Shown here one piece after another: positions 13,186-23,449 of a DNA stretch of 64,000 nucleotides (positions are counted from its first letter, which is position 1; each line of letters opens with the position of its first letter). A program made the translations under genes and the position numbers. The stretch is taken from assembly GCF_013282745.1 (NCBI RefSeq), contig NZ_CP054044.1, positions 2,170,001 to 2,234,000 on the forward strand. Direction: 5' to 3'. Source of the DNA: Yersinia bercovieri ATCC 43970 (lineage in GTDB: Bacteria; Pseudomonadota; Gammaproteobacteria; Enterobacterales; Enterobacteriaceae). The notes beneath the pieces were generated by a model that saw only the letters and a list, made by a program, of their open reading frames with translations, was not told where the DNA came from and did not search any database.

Positions 13186-13254
13186 TTGTCGAGCTGCCTT
13201 AGGACAAGTAAACAGAGGGCCACATGAGTCAGCTCTCTGATGAGGAGAAAAGAA

Positions 13255-13641
13255 TTGAAACATTTGCATATTGCGGTAGGGATTATTCGCAACGCCCAGC
13301 AAGAGATTTTTATTACCCAGCGCGCTGCTGACTCCCATATGGCGGGTTTTTGGGAGTTCCCTGGCGGGAAGATTGAACAGGGTGAAACGCCGGAACTGGC
13401 CTTAAAACGTGAACTGTTGGAAGAGACCGGAATTGTGGTGCAGAAGGCGACGCTACTCAAAGTGCTAGAGCATACTTTTACTGATCGTATTGTGACATTA
13501 ACTTTTTATATGGTCGAAGCGTGGGATGGCGAACCTTTTGGTCGCGAAGGGCAACCGATGCGCTGGGTGAGACAATCTGAATTGTTGGCTGAAGAGTTTC
13601 CACCCGCGAATGCAGCAATCATCGAACTACTCACTGCATAG
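13255..13641 (+). CDS. mutT: 8-oxo-dGTP diphosphatase MutT
   Basis: 128 residues from TTG 13255 (MKHLHIAVGIIRN), aligned to E. coli MKKLQIAVGIIRN. An AGGAG at 13243-13247 sits at good spacing for this TTG, and the upstream in-frame ATG at 13240 overlaps that ribosome site. The Nudix box GGKIEQGETPELALKRELLEETGI runs over about residues 37-60 with all catalytic Glu residues. It hydrolyses oxidised dGTP to prevent A:T to C:G transversions. Confidence 0.92.
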   Translation: MKHLHIAVGIIRNAQQEIFITQRAADSHMAGFWEFPGGKIEQGETPELALKRELLEETGIVVQKATLLKVLEHTFTDRIVTLTFYMVEAWDGEPFGREGQPMRWVRQSELLAEEFPPANAAIIELLTA

Positions 13642-13657
13642 TACCGCGTTATAACTG

Positions 13658-13685
13658 AAATGGAGCAAGGTAGTTTGCTCCATTT
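13658..13685. terminator. Bidirectional terminator between mutT and yacG
   Basis: An 11-bp perfect stem (AAATGGAGCAA at 13658-13668, TTGCTCCATTT at 13675-13685) with a 6-base loop lies in the gap between two convergent genes, with A/T runs on both sides. Confidence 0.8.
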
Positions 13686-13696
13686 TGGTATGAGCA

Positions 13697-13903
13697 TCAG
13701 TGCTTAGGAGGCTCTTCCTCGCTCCATTCGTCACTGTCAGATAACTCGCCACTACTGGAAATACGTTTTTCTTCGTCCGCCCACTCACCTAAGTCAATAA
13801 GCTGGCAACGTTTGCAGCAGAAAGGGCGGTACGGGCTTTGTTCACCCCAAACTACGATTTTCCCACAAGTTGGGCAGTTAACCTCGATGACTTCGGGTTC
13901 CAT
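13697..13903 (-). CDS. yacG: DNA gyrase inhibitor YacG
   Basis: 68 residues. A small zinc-binding protein with CPTCGK near residue 10 and [20 protein letters not shown] near residue 29, the four-Cys site and helix of the YacG family. The C-terminal tail is acidic ([14 protein letters not shown]). The E. coli protein binds GyrB and inhibits gyrase. The gene is on the same strand as zapD and coaE, as in E. coli, but is separated from zapD by a degenerate repeat. Confidence 0.93.
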   Translation of the reverse strand: MEPEVIEVNCPTCGKIVVWGEQSPYRPFCCKRCQLIDLGEWADEEKRISSSGELSDSDEWSEEEPPKH

Positions 13904-13925
13904 GTTCTCTCCTCAAAATCTTTCT

Positions 13926-13995
13926 CTACCCTCTATCTTTCAAGTCACAGGTGAATGAATTTGCCACCTTCCAACCCTTGGAATCCATTGGGTAT
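13926..13995. repeat. Internally deleted ERIC element
   Basis: The left end (TACCCTCTATCTTTCAAGTC) and right end (GCCACCTTCC..GAATCCATTGGGTAT) resemble both ends of the intact ERIC at 59603-59731 in this window. About 60 central bases are missing. It lies between yacG and zapD. Read by eye; the similarity is clear but degenerate. Confidence 0.55.
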
Positions 13996-14008
13996 CATTA
14001 TAACTAAA

Positions 14009-14761
14009 TCAGCAGCAGGCTAATTCAAACGATAAACGAGCTGGCACAGTACCATTTTCACTGTCGAGTGGTAAGAAGCGAATGGCATATCGTGTTTTAT
14101 GGCCAGAAATTTGCGGGTATAGCTGGGGATCTAGCGGCAGACGTAATCGGAGCAGATCTGCACCTTCGGCGTTATCTTGGAAGAAGCCATTCAAGCTGAT
14201 TTGTGGGCGTAATGGGCCAGACTGGCGGATTAAGTCTAAAATGAGGGTCAGCGACTGATTGAGTGGAGCTAAACTTGCTAGCAATTTATCAATGTGCTGA
14301 TTGCGCTGTTCCTGCGGTTGGTGCAACCAAGTGTGTAAAGTGGGTAAATCAAAACTACAGCAACCGCCGGGAATACTTAACCGCTGGCGAACAACACTGA
14401 TTAAGCGGTCTTCTTTTAATGCTTGCCCAATACGTGGTGCTGACATCAATACCGATGCCCGGCTTTTTAGCTGACTGCGCAGGGTATCCATTAACGACAT
14501 ATCAACGCCGGGCATATCACTCCATTGCTGCAATTTCTGTTGTTGGCGCTCAAGCTCTTTGAGCAAATCAGTACGCACTTCACCGCGCTCAAGAACATCA
14601 ATTAAATCAGATGCAGTGCGGAAAAATGTTAACGCACTGGCGATATTATCTAATGAACACTGACTTACTAATTGTTGTAGTAAAAACTCCATTCTCAGCC
14701 AGGTCCGCATCTTTTCATTGAGCGGGTGTTCAAATAGTATTGTTGAGGTGAGGTCACTCAT
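14009..14761 (-). CDS. zapD: Cell division protein ZapD (FtsZ bundling factor)
   Basis: 250 residues (E. coli 247). Conserved family segments [18 protein letters not shown] at the N-terminus, [22 protein letters not shown] in the middle, and a C-terminal FELACC. It binds the FtsZ C-terminus and cross-links filaments at the Z ring. It overlaps the coaE stop by 4 bases (14758-14761), so the two are probably translated together. Confidence 0.95.
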   Translation of the reverse strand: MSDLTSTILFEHPLNEKMRTWLRMEFLLQQLVSQCSLDNIASALTFFRTASDLIDVLERGEVRTDLLKELERQQQKLQQWSDMPGVDMSLMDTLRSQLKSRASVLMSAPRIGQALKEDRLISVVRQRLSIPGGCCSFDLPTLHTWLHQPQEQRNQHIDKLLASLAPLNQSLTLILDLIRQSGPLRPQISLNGFFQDNAEGADLLRLRLPLDPQLYPQISGHKTRYAIRFLPLDSENGTVPARLSFELACC

Positions 14762-15378
14762 TGATGTAGATCCTGTTGGGCCGCTGCTGCTAATTTTAAG
14801 TACTGCTGGTGTAATGAAGCAACTTGCGGGGCGATAATTAATGGATCGCCGCTATTGTCAATAATGTCATCAGCACAGGCCAGCCGCTGCTGTCGCGAAG
14901 CCTGTGATGCTAAAATATGTTCTGCCTGTTGGCGGGTAATACCATCTCTTGCCATCGTTCGAGCAAGTTGTATTTCAGGTGTAACATCTACCACTAACAC
15001 ACGATTCGCTCGGTGGTGTAAACCATTTTCAACCAGTAGCGGGACAACCCAAAGTATGTATGGTGTATCTATCTCGGCAAATTGGCGCTGAGTTTCTTGC
15101 TGAATTAGCGGATGCAATAATGAATTTAACCATGCTTTTTCCTGCGGCTCACTGAAAATTTTTTCGCGTAATGCTGCACGATTCAATGTGCCATCAGCTT
15201 GTAAAATGGTTTTGCCATAGTGGGAAGCAATAGCTGCTAACGCTGGCGTTCCCGGCTCAACGATTTGGCGGGCGATGATATCAGCATCAATAAGGGGCAC
15301 ACCAAAATTAGCGAATGTATTTGCTACGGTGCTTTTACCGCTGCCAATTCCGCCGGTGAGGGCCACAATATAGGTCAT
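14758..15378 (-). CDS. coaE: Dephospho-CoA kinase CoaE
   Basis: 206 residues, the E. coli length. P-loop GGIGSGKS at residues 9-16, the DADIIARQ motif near 31, and LLHPLIQ near 88. It phosphorylates dephospho-CoA in the last step of coenzyme A synthesis. It is first in a coaE-zapD-yacG direction group. Confidence 0.96.
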   Translation of the reverse strand: MTYIVALTGGIGSGKSTVANTFANFGVPLIDADIIARQIVEPGTPALAAIASHYGKTILQADGTLNRAALREKIFSEPQEKAWLNSLLHPLIQQETQRQFAEIDTPYILWVVPLLVENGLHHRANRVLVVDVTPEIQLARTMARDGITRQQAEHILASQASRQQRLACADDIIDNSGDPLIIAPQVASLHQQYLKLAAAAQQDLHQ

Positions 15379-15670
15379 TGCCTAACCTTACATGCTGTTA
15401 GTGAGTGGCCGAATTGTATCTGAAAGCAAGCGATCAGGCATAGCAAGGAGTGCATTCTATTTGAACTGCGTGGAGAAATACGTGAAGTAGGTATATCACC
15501 GGACACATGGTTGCGACTCTTCAGGTAATTTGTGGGATTGTAGCGTAAATAAAGGTGAATTCGCAGTCTTGCCGAAGAATTATTCATGCGTATGATAGCT
15601 TCACTGGGATGGCGTGATTTACGCCCGATCAATTTTGCGATCTATCGCCACTAACCAGGAATAATAAGCC

Positions 15671-16714
15671 ATGCGTATTGAAGAAGGTTTAAAGTTAGGT
15701 TTCAAAGATGTATTAATCCGCCCTAAACGTTCAACACTGAAAAGTCGCTCTGAAGTGGAGCTGGAGCGCCAGTTTACCTTCAAACACTCAGGTTGGAATT
15801 GGTCCGGTGTACCTATCATCGCCGCTAACATGGATACCGTTGGCACCTTCCGCATGGCTGAAGTCTTGGCCTCATTCGATGTTCTTACCGCAGTTCATAA
15901 GCACTACACTGTTGAGCAGTGGGGCGAGTTTGTGAAACGTGTCCCTGAATCAGTACTGCGCCATGTTATGGTCTCCACCGGCACCTCTTCTGCTGATTTC
16001 GACAAAATGAAACAAATTTTGGCGTTATCACCCGCCTTAAAATTCATCTGTATCGATGTGGCTAACGGCTACTCAGAACATTTTGTCGCTTTCTTGCAAA
16101 GAGCCCGTGAAGCTTGCCCGGATAAAGTGATCTGTGCGGGTAATGTGGTCACCGGCGAGATGGTAGAGGAGCTGATCCTCTCTGGTGCTGATATTGTTAA
16201 AGTTGGTATTGGGCCAGGTTCAGTTTGTACTACACGAGTGAAAACTGGGGTTGGCTATCCACAGCTATCCGCTGTTATCGAGTGTGCTGATGCGGCGCAT
16301 GGTCTGGGTGGACAGATTGTCAGTGATGGCGGTTGTTCCGTACCGGGTGATGTAGCTAAAGCGTTCGGCGGCGGTGCTGACTTTGTGATGTTGGGTGGCA
16401 TGCTAGCTGGACATGATGAGTGTGAAGGTCGTGTCGTTGAAGAGAATGGCGAGAAGTTCATGCTGTTCTATGGTATGAGCTCTGAATCTGCTATGAAACG
16501 CCATGTAGGTGGTGTTGCTGAGTATCGTGCAGCAGAAGGCAAAACTGTTAAATTGCCATTGCGTGGCTCGGTTGATAACACAGTACGTGACATCATGGGC
16601 GGCCTGCGTTCAGCCTGTACTTACGTCGGTGCTTCACACTTAAAAGAGCTAACTAAACGCACTACGTTTATTCGTGTAGCAGAGCAAGAAAACCGCGTAT
16701 TTGGCAGTAATTAA
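15671..16714 (+). CDS. guaC: GMP reductase GuaC
   Basis: 347 residues. IMPDH/GMPR barrel with the catalytic loop GPGSVCTTR placing Cys186 as in E. coli, and the phosphate-binding segments [10 protein letters not shown] and GGMLAGH. It converts GMP to IMP with NADPH. It is monocistronic: 292 bases of non-coding DNA lie upstream with no gene recognised, and a strong hairpin follows. Confidence 0.97.
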   Translation: MRIEEGLKLGFKDVLIRPKRSTLKSRSEVELERQFTFKHSGWNWSGVPIIAANMDTVGTFRMAEVLASFDVLTAVHKHYTVEQWGEFVKRVPESVLRHVMVSTGTSSADFDKMKQILALSPALKFICIDVANGYSEHFVAFLQRAREACPDKVICAGNVVTGEMVEELILSGADIVKVGIGPGSVCTTRVKTGVGYPQLSAVIECADAAHGLGGQIVSDGGCSVPGDVAKAFGGGADFVMLGGMLAGHDECEGRVVEENGEKFMLFYGMSSESAMKRHVGGVAEYRAAEGKTVKLPLRGSVDNTVRDIMGGLRSACTYVGASHLKELTKRTTFIRVAEQENRVFGSN

Positions 16715-16883
16715 TCTCAAACTTCCGGTGATAATGTCTTTCTGGATGCGGTGGTCAATGAATACCTGAAGCTTATTCATTTCAGAGTGACAACTTATTT
16801 CAGGACGCGATAAAGAAAGATGGTCAGGGAGTTGGTAGAAATCTACCACACACGCCGGCCATATCTGTCGCGAAATACAAAAT

Positions 16884-16908
16884 GCCCGATGAGCTTCATC
16901 GGGCGTTA
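16884..16908. terminator. Terminator-like hairpin between guaC and hofC
   Basis: A 9-bp perfect stem GCCCGATGA/TCATCGGGC (16884-16892, 16896-16904) with a 3-base loop lies between the convergent guaC and hofC genes. It has A residues before and a weak T run after. The rest of the 16715-16985 gap shows no gene. Confidence 0.65.
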
Positions 16909-16985
16909 TAAGGCTGAAAAGTATCAACCTATAGTAGGACTAGTCATATTTTCTCCTATCACAGTGCCAGCGAGCTTTCCCCTAT

Positions 16986-18185
16986 CTACCCAATGACATC
17001 CCCTAACTGGAAGATCGGTAAATACATTGCTATCACCAAAACGCCAACAATACCGCCAATAATCAACATCAAAAGTGGCTCCAACATTTGAGTGAGATTA
17101 TCAGCCAAATCTTGTGTTTGTTGCTGATGCCAATCTGCCAGCTTATCTAGCAGTACATCCAGAGCGCCTGACTCCTCGCCTACTCGCACCAGTTGTTGGC
17201 ACAGTGGGGGAAATAAATGGTATTGATCAAGAGCGGTATATAGAGGGGAACCTTGATTTATCTGCCTTTGAATATGTTGTAGTGCTTGCCGATAGGTCTC
17301 GTTACTGGCGGAAAGAAGTGCTGCATCTAATCCTGCTGTTAGTGGTAATCCTGCATGTTGAGTGATAGCCAATGTTTGAAAAATTTGGCTAAGGCAACTG
17401 CCACGAACTAATGCCGAGACTAATGGAATACGTAATAAAATTTTTTGCTCCCATATTTGCCAGCGGGCCTTATGTTGTCGTGCATAAAAATATCCGGTGC
17501 TGAGTGATATCAGTATGACGGCGATACCTAGCCCATAATCTGTAAGGCGTGTTGACATCCAAAGAAGCGAGGCAGTAAGCGTGGGCAGTGGCGTATCAAA
17601 TGATTGATAGATCTGTGCAAATTCAGGTAGCACCATTACCAACATTAACACACTGACAACTAACGCGATAATGCAGACAAACACGGGATACTTTAGTGCT
17701 TTGATCACTTTTTTTTGTAATTTTTGTTGCCGTTCCTGATGCTCGACCAACTGAATACAGCACTGCTCAAGATTCCCGGTTAACTCCCCCATAGCAATTA
17801 CTGGGGGATATAATCGCGGAAAAATACGTGGGTAATGTGTCATTGCTTCGGATAATGATTGGCCCTGTGAAACCTGTTGGCTGATTTCCTGTAATAAGCA
17901 TCGCCATGGAAGAGCATCCATCTCTTTTGCTAATAACTGCAAGCTATGGACTAGAGGCAAACCCGCTTGTAGTAGCGTAGCTAACTGGCGAGTAACAGTA
18001 ACTAAACGCTCTCCTCGCCAATAGCTTACAGATAGCCGCTTACCGCTTTTAATCCCCAGAGGTTGCAATCCATGACGAAACATATATTCGTAGACAATGT
18101 TTCTCTCTGTCGCCAGTAGCGCGCCTGTTTGTAATTGGCCAGAAGTTCCAATTGCTCTCCAATAAAATAAGCGCTGCTGGTTCAC
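16986..18185 (-). CDS. hofC: Type IV pilus / type II secretion inner-membrane platform protein HofC (PilC-like)
   Basis: 399 residues from a GTG that overlaps the hofB stop (GTGA). Two T2SSF domains are visible: the first with RQLATLLQAGLPLVHSL near 65-80 and membrane segments near 170-215, the second with FQTLAITQHAGLPLTAGL near 270, followed by a C-terminal hydrophobic anchor. PilC-type proteins form the membrane platform for pilin assembly. Third gene of a ppdD-hofB-hofC operon. Whether a pilus is made is not known from the sequence. Confidence 0.9.
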   Translation of the reverse strand: MNQQRLFYWRAIGTSGQLQTGALLATERNIVYEYMFRHGLQPLGIKSGKRLSVSYWRGERLVTVTRQLATLLQAGLPLVHSLQLLAKEMDALPWRCLLQEISQQVSQGQSLSEAMTHYPRIFPRLYPPVIAMGELTGNLEQCCIQLVEHQERQQKLQKKVIKALKYPVFVCIIALVVSVLMLVMVLPEFAQIYQSFDTPLPTLTASLLWMSTRLTDYGLGIAVILISLSTGYFYARQHKARWQIWEQKILLRIPLVSALVRGSCLSQIFQTLAITQHAGLPLTAGLDAALLSASNETYRQALQHIQRQINQGSPLYTALDQYHLFPPLCQQLVRVGEESGALDVLLDKLADWHQQQTQDLADNLTQMLEPLLMLIIGGIVGVLVIAMYLPIFQLGDVIG

Positions 18186-19726
18186 GATGTTACCTCAGCA
18201 TCAACTTCAACTAAGAGCCCCACAACACGGTTAATTTCCTCGAGAGTCGTGACTCCACGTTCGACCAACACCAGACCTGCGGAGAGTAATGTTTTTTGGC
18301 CCTGCTCCCGCGCAATTTGTGTAAGTTCACGAGGGCTGACATTATTGAGTAAGGCTTGTTGTATTTGCGGAGTGATATTTAACATCTCGTAAACTCCGGT
18401 TCGGCCATAATAGCCCGCACAGCAGTGCTCGCAGCCCCGAGCTTGATAGTGTTGTAATGGGGCGGTATGTGTCTCTGCTGGGGGCTGAAAAAGGTGAGGA
18501 GATACTTGTCGGCAGTGTATGCAGAGCTTACGGACGAGGCGCTGGGCGATGACTAAGCTCAGGCTCGAGGCAATGAGGTGACGCTCTATTCCCATTTGAG
18601 TCAGGCGTATCAGTGTCTCCGCCGTTGAATTGGTATGCAGTGTTGAGAGCACCAGATGCCCTGTCAGCGCTGCTTTAACGGCTATTTCTGCGGTTTCATT
18701 GTCACGAATCTCACCGAGCATAACCACATCCGGATCCTGACGTAGCATCGCACGTAATACCTGAGAGAAATCCAGCCCAATCTTACTATTGGTCTGGGTT
18801 TGATTTATACCATCAAGCTGGATCTCGGTGGGATCTTCAACGCTACAGATGTTTCTTTGCGGCTGATTAAGGTGCCCTAGGCTGCAATACAGTGTCACGG
18901 TCTTGCCACTGCCAGTAGGTCCGGTTACCAGTATCAGACCTTGTGGAGCTGATAAAGCTCGCGTTAATTGTTGGACGCCGACTTTTGGTAACCCGAGATT
19001 TTCCAATGTCGACTGCTGCTGCATATTAAGGATACGCAGCACCACTTTTTCACCATACTGTACAGGAAGGGTCGCTATCCTCATTGAGTAGCGAGTGCCA
19101 TTTAGTTGCAGACTTAACTGACCATCTTGCGGCAGCCGTTTTTCTGCGATATTCAATTTCGCCATCACCTTCAGATAGCTGCTGATTCGACTGGCTAACT
19201 CAGGTGTGGGTGGTGGGGATTCATGTAATACACCGTCAATTCTTAAACGGATACGATAGCGATGTTGATAAGGTTCAAAATGGATGTCTGATGCGCGTTT
19301 TTGAATCGCTAGCCTGAGTGTTTGCGTGATAAATTGGGTCACGGGTATATCACTTTCTTTATCAAGCAAGGTTTCATTCTGGTCCTGTAATGACAGGTTT
19401 GATGAGCTGGCTCCCTGCCGCTCGCCTATTTGTTGGGATGTACTTTGATTGTGAGTCGTGGAGTCGATTCCCTTGCTTCGTTGTTCTTTGCTGGATGGAG
19501 CCAGATTCAACGATTGCTCAATCTTAGCTTCCGGCCAATACTCCACTCTGATTTTTCGGCCACAAGTAAAACGCAGTGCAGTTAATAACTCATCATTTAC
19601 TGGGCCAGATGAAGCGATGAAGAGGTTCTTTCCATCGAGTCTTAGAGCGATTGCTCTATGACGGCGACAGAGTGCGTGCAATTCGTCACTGATTACCTCT
19701 CGTGAGGATGTCATATATTTAGTCAT
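18182..19726 (-). CDS. hofB: Type IV pilus assembly ATPase HofB (GspE/PilB family)
   Basis: 514 residues, about 50 longer than E. coli HofB; the extra length lies in a Ser/Gln-rich linker near residues 80-120. Walker A GPTGSGKT, the Walker B-type segment VVMLGEIRDNETAEIA, and a Cys4 zinc site CIHC..CEHCCAG followed by YGRTGVYE are all intact, so the ATPase looks functional. It powers pilin polymerisation. It overlaps ppdD by 4 bases (ATGA) and hofC likewise. Confidence 0.93.
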   Translation of the reverse strand: MTKYMTSSREVISDELHALCRRHRAIALRLDGKNLFIASSGPVNDELLTALRFTCGRKIRVEYWPEAKIEQSLNLAPSSKEQRSKGIDSTTHNQSTSQQIGERQGASSSNLSLQDQNETLLDKESDIPVTQFITQTLRLAIQKRASDIHFEPYQHRYRIRLRIDGVLHESPPPTPELASRISSYLKVMAKLNIAEKRLPQDGQLSLQLNGTRYSMRIATLPVQYGEKVVLRILNMQQQSTLENLGLPKVGVQQLTRALSAPQGLILVTGPTGSGKTVTLYCSLGHLNQPQRNICSVEDPTEIQLDGINQTQTNSKIGLDFSQVLRAMLRQDPDVVMLGEIRDNETAEIAVKAALTGHLVLSTLHTNSTAETLIRLTQMGIERHLIASSLSLVIAQRLVRKLCIHCRQVSPHLFQPPAETHTAPLQHYQARGCEHCCAGYYGRTGVYEMLNITPQIQQALLNNVSPRELTQIAREQGQKTLLSAGLVLVERGVTTLEEINRVVGLLVEVDAEVTS

Positions 19727-20220
19727 TTGATTTTAGCCCCATCCTTGAACTGGAATGTGTTTTTACAACTATCAGCAAGGCTGACATTTGTTGTGGTACA
19801 GGTTCTCGACCAGACTATATTTCCACTGCTACTTATTGTTGGTGACATGACTAGAGTCAGATCGGCGAGTGTCTGTTGACCTGTAAGTGTAATCACACCT
19901 TTATCAATGGCTGTTGCATTGACATAACGCGAGGACTGCCCTGTGGGTATTCCGTTATTACCCGCATTGCAGCCATCAAGCTTGGTATGTTCTAGTGCGC
20001 AAAGTTCTACTGCCATCTTGTAGGGGACGATACTCTGTAACATATCGGTGAGCGCTGCTTTTTGGAGGTAACGTTGATAGGAAGGGATACCAATACCGCT
20101 GAGAACTGCGATTATCGCGATCACTACCATCAATTCAATTAATGTAAAACCTTGTTGATGTTGATGTTGATGTTGATGTTGATGTTGATGTTGATGTTGA
20201 TGTTGATGTTGATTAGCCAT
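19723..20220 (-). CDS. ppdD: Type IV major prepilin-like protein PpdD with His-Gln repeat leader
   Basis: 165 residues. The prepilin cleavage motif QG-FTLIELMVVIAIIAVLSG starts at Gly24, so the processed pilin would begin with Phe25. The leader is unusual: M-A-N-Q followed by nine His-Gln pairs and a Gln, where E. coli PpdD has only six leader residues. The (HQ)9 is encoded by nine perfect hexanucleotide copies. A Cys pair towards the C-terminus fits a pilin D-region. First gene of the ppdD-hofB-hofC operon. Cleavage by a PilD-type peptidase is inferred. Confidence 0.9.
   Translation of the reverse strand: MANQHQHQHQHQHQHQHQHQHQQGFTLIELMVVIAIIAVLSGIGIPSYQRYLQKAALTDMLQSIVPYKMAVELCALEHTKLDGCNAGNNGIPTGQSSRYVNATAIDKGVITLTGQQTLADLTLVMSPTISSSGNIVWSRTCTTTNVSLADSCKNTFQFKDGAKIK
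20155..20208. repeat. Hexanucleotide tandem repeat (TTGATG)9 in the ppdD leader
   Basis: Nine perfect copies of TTGATG on the plus strand (CATCAA on the coding strand), followed by a partial TTGAT. Because the unit is 6 bases, copy-number change would alter the number of His-Gln pairs without shifting the frame. Confidence 0.97.
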
Positions 20221-20504
20221 TTACCACTCTCCATGTGTTTGAGAAAACGAGGCAAGAGTGCAGATTTTCAATTCAGGAGAAAAGGGGCATTACATCGATT
20301 TGCGAAGCTTACTGTCGGATATTTAGGTTGTTGCAATGGATTCACAGATAACTTCGGCGGCGTTCGCAAAACAGAATTAGCGTCTGTTAATAGCGGTGAA
20401 CCTGCGAAAATAATTTGATATACCTTTGTTGTTCCACTTTGTAGGTGTGCTGGCGTATTCGTTATTCGGCCCATCCTTGGGCCTCGCCTCTACGGGGGTA
20501 GGAT

Positions 20505-22095
<1,591 letters not shown>

Positions 22096-22241
22096 TAGTG
22101 ATGTTGGTAACTGAATATTAGCCAAGGGTTGAGTGTCAAGGGGGCATTGTTTTACTGCCTCAACTGATATTGTTGTTTATGAATGCCGGGAGGCATATGC
22201 CCTGCTTAGGGTGGTTAAATGTAAAGGGAGAGTAAGAGCTA

Positions 22242-23096
22242 ATGACACTGTTTACGTTGTTGCTGGTGCTGGCGTGGGAGCGCTTATTTAAACTGGGCGA
22301 ACATTGGCAGTTAGATCACCGTCTTGAAGTTGTATTTGCCCGTTTACGCCACTTTTCGTTAGTACAAACTATTTTGCTGGCCGCAGTGTGGATGGTGCTG
22401 GTATGGCTGATTTTACAGTTAGTGCAAAATATGTTGTTCGGTTTCCCTGCGTTACTTATCTGGATATTGATTTGCCTGCTATGTATTGGTGCAGGTGGCA
22501 TTCGTAAACATTATCGTGCGTACTTAAAAGCTGCGCGGCAAGGTGATGTACATGCCACAGATAAAATGGCCGAGGAGTTAGCGCTAATCCATGGTTTACC
22601 CGTGGAGAGTGGTGAGAAAGCCAGATTGCAATCCTTGCAAAATGCACTTTTGTGGATAAATTTCCGCTATTATTTGGCCCCGATTTTCTGGTTTGTAGCC
22701 TGTGTTAACTATGGTCCTGTGGCGTTAGCGGGTTACGCGATGTTACGTGGCTACCAAACTTGGCTGGCGCGGCATCATACCCCTTTACAGCGCTCTCAAT
22801 CGGGGATTGATCGCATTCTACATTGGCTGGATTGGATACCCGTGCGATTAGTGGGTGCTGCCTATGCATTGTTGGGCCATGGCGAAAGAGCATTACCTGC
22901 CTGGTTTGCTTCGCTGGGTGATTTCCACTCTCAGCAATACCAAGTGCTGACTAGGCTTGCGCAGTATTCTCTGGCTCGGGAGCCCCACTTAGATCCCGTG
23001 CAGACGCCAAGAGCGGCTGTCTCATTGGCACGAAAAGTGACGCTGGCGATGATTGTAGTAGTGGCTTTGCTGACGATATATGGAGCCTTGGTTTAG
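22242..23096 (+). CDS. ampE: Inner-membrane regulatory protein AmpE
   Basis: 284 residues, the E. coli length. Opening [29 protein letters not shown] and the segment [25 protein letters not shown] are conserved. Three to four hydrophobic segments are predicted, including the last 20 residues. The role in beta-lactamase regulation is poorly defined in the family. A 146-base gap separates it from ampD, although in E. coli the two genes overlap. Confidence 0.93.
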   Translation: MTLFTLLLVLAWERLFKLGEHWQLDHRLEVVFARLRHFSLVQTILLAAVWMVLVWLILQLVQNMLFGFPALLIWILICLLCIGAGGIRKHYRAYLKAARQGDVHATDKMAEELALIHGLPVESGEKARLQSLQNALLWINFRYYLAPIFWFVACVNYGPVALAGYAMLRGYQTWLARHHTPLQRSQSGIDRILHWLDWIPVRLVGAAYALLGHGERALPAWFASLGDFHSQQYQVLTRLAQYSLAREPHLDPVQTPRAAVSLARKVTLAMIVVVALLTIYGALV

Positions 23097-23101
23097 CGAG
23101 C

Positions 23102-23130
23102 AGGGCTGGTCATGAGTGATCAGCCCTTTT
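23102..23130 (+). terminator. Terminator after ampE
   Basis: An imperfect stem AGGGCTGgTCA/TGAtCAGCCCT is followed by TTTT. It begins 5 bases after the ampE stop. Confidence 0.7.
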
Positions 23131-23192
23131 GATATGGTTTTCTGTTGTGAATTATTCTTATTTTTCTTACTAATAAAGAAAATACATTGCTT

Positions 23193-23374
23193 AGTGTAGC
23201 TTCTGTTCAAGGTAGCACCACGACTGATGCTAATGGAGAAACCTGTATTGAGTCGGCGAGTACCAAAACAGAAGTGGCTAAAGTGATAGCGAGAGTCGGC
23301 GGCAAGACATAGATAGCATTACTCTCAATACCATAATTGCTGATGCTTACGGCAATCCGATTAAAAATGAATGA
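23193..23374 (+). pseudogene. Remnant of an invasin/intimin-type Ig-like (Big_1) protein
   Basis: Two adjoining frames read SVASVQGSTTTDANGETCIE..STKTEVAKVIARVGGKT (stop at 23310-23312) and then, in the next frame, DSITLNTIIADAYGNPIKNE (stop at 23372-23374). The TTDANG, STKAxVAKVxAxVGG and ADAYGNPI patterns are typical of the tandem bacterial Ig-like domains of Yersinia invasins. There is no start, signal or outer-membrane barrel nearby, so this is a scrap left after deletion. Family resemblance judged by eye. Confidence 0.65.
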
Positions 23375-23401
23375 ACGGGCCAGCACTGGAGGCTGGCCCG
23401 T
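23375..23401 (-). terminator. Terminator-like hairpin downstream of aroP
   Basis: A 10-bp perfect stem ACGGGCCAGC/GCTGGCCCGT (23375-23384, 23392-23401). On the minus strand it is followed by an A/T-rich tract with five T residues, and it lies about 50 bases past the aroP stop. Confidence 0.7.
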
Positions 23402-23449
23402 TAGAGGTGTTATCGTCAGATTCTGAGGATAATCAGTGACTTTCTGCTA

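Noticed and set aside
20152..20418. Plus-strand frame beginning with repeated Met-Leu
   Set aside because: It is the reverse reading of the ppdD hexanucleotide repeat and has no ribosome site or conserved sequence.
22180..22206. GGCATATGCC palindrome in the ampD-ampE gap as a regulatory site
   Set aside because: Short, with no known consensus; likely chance.
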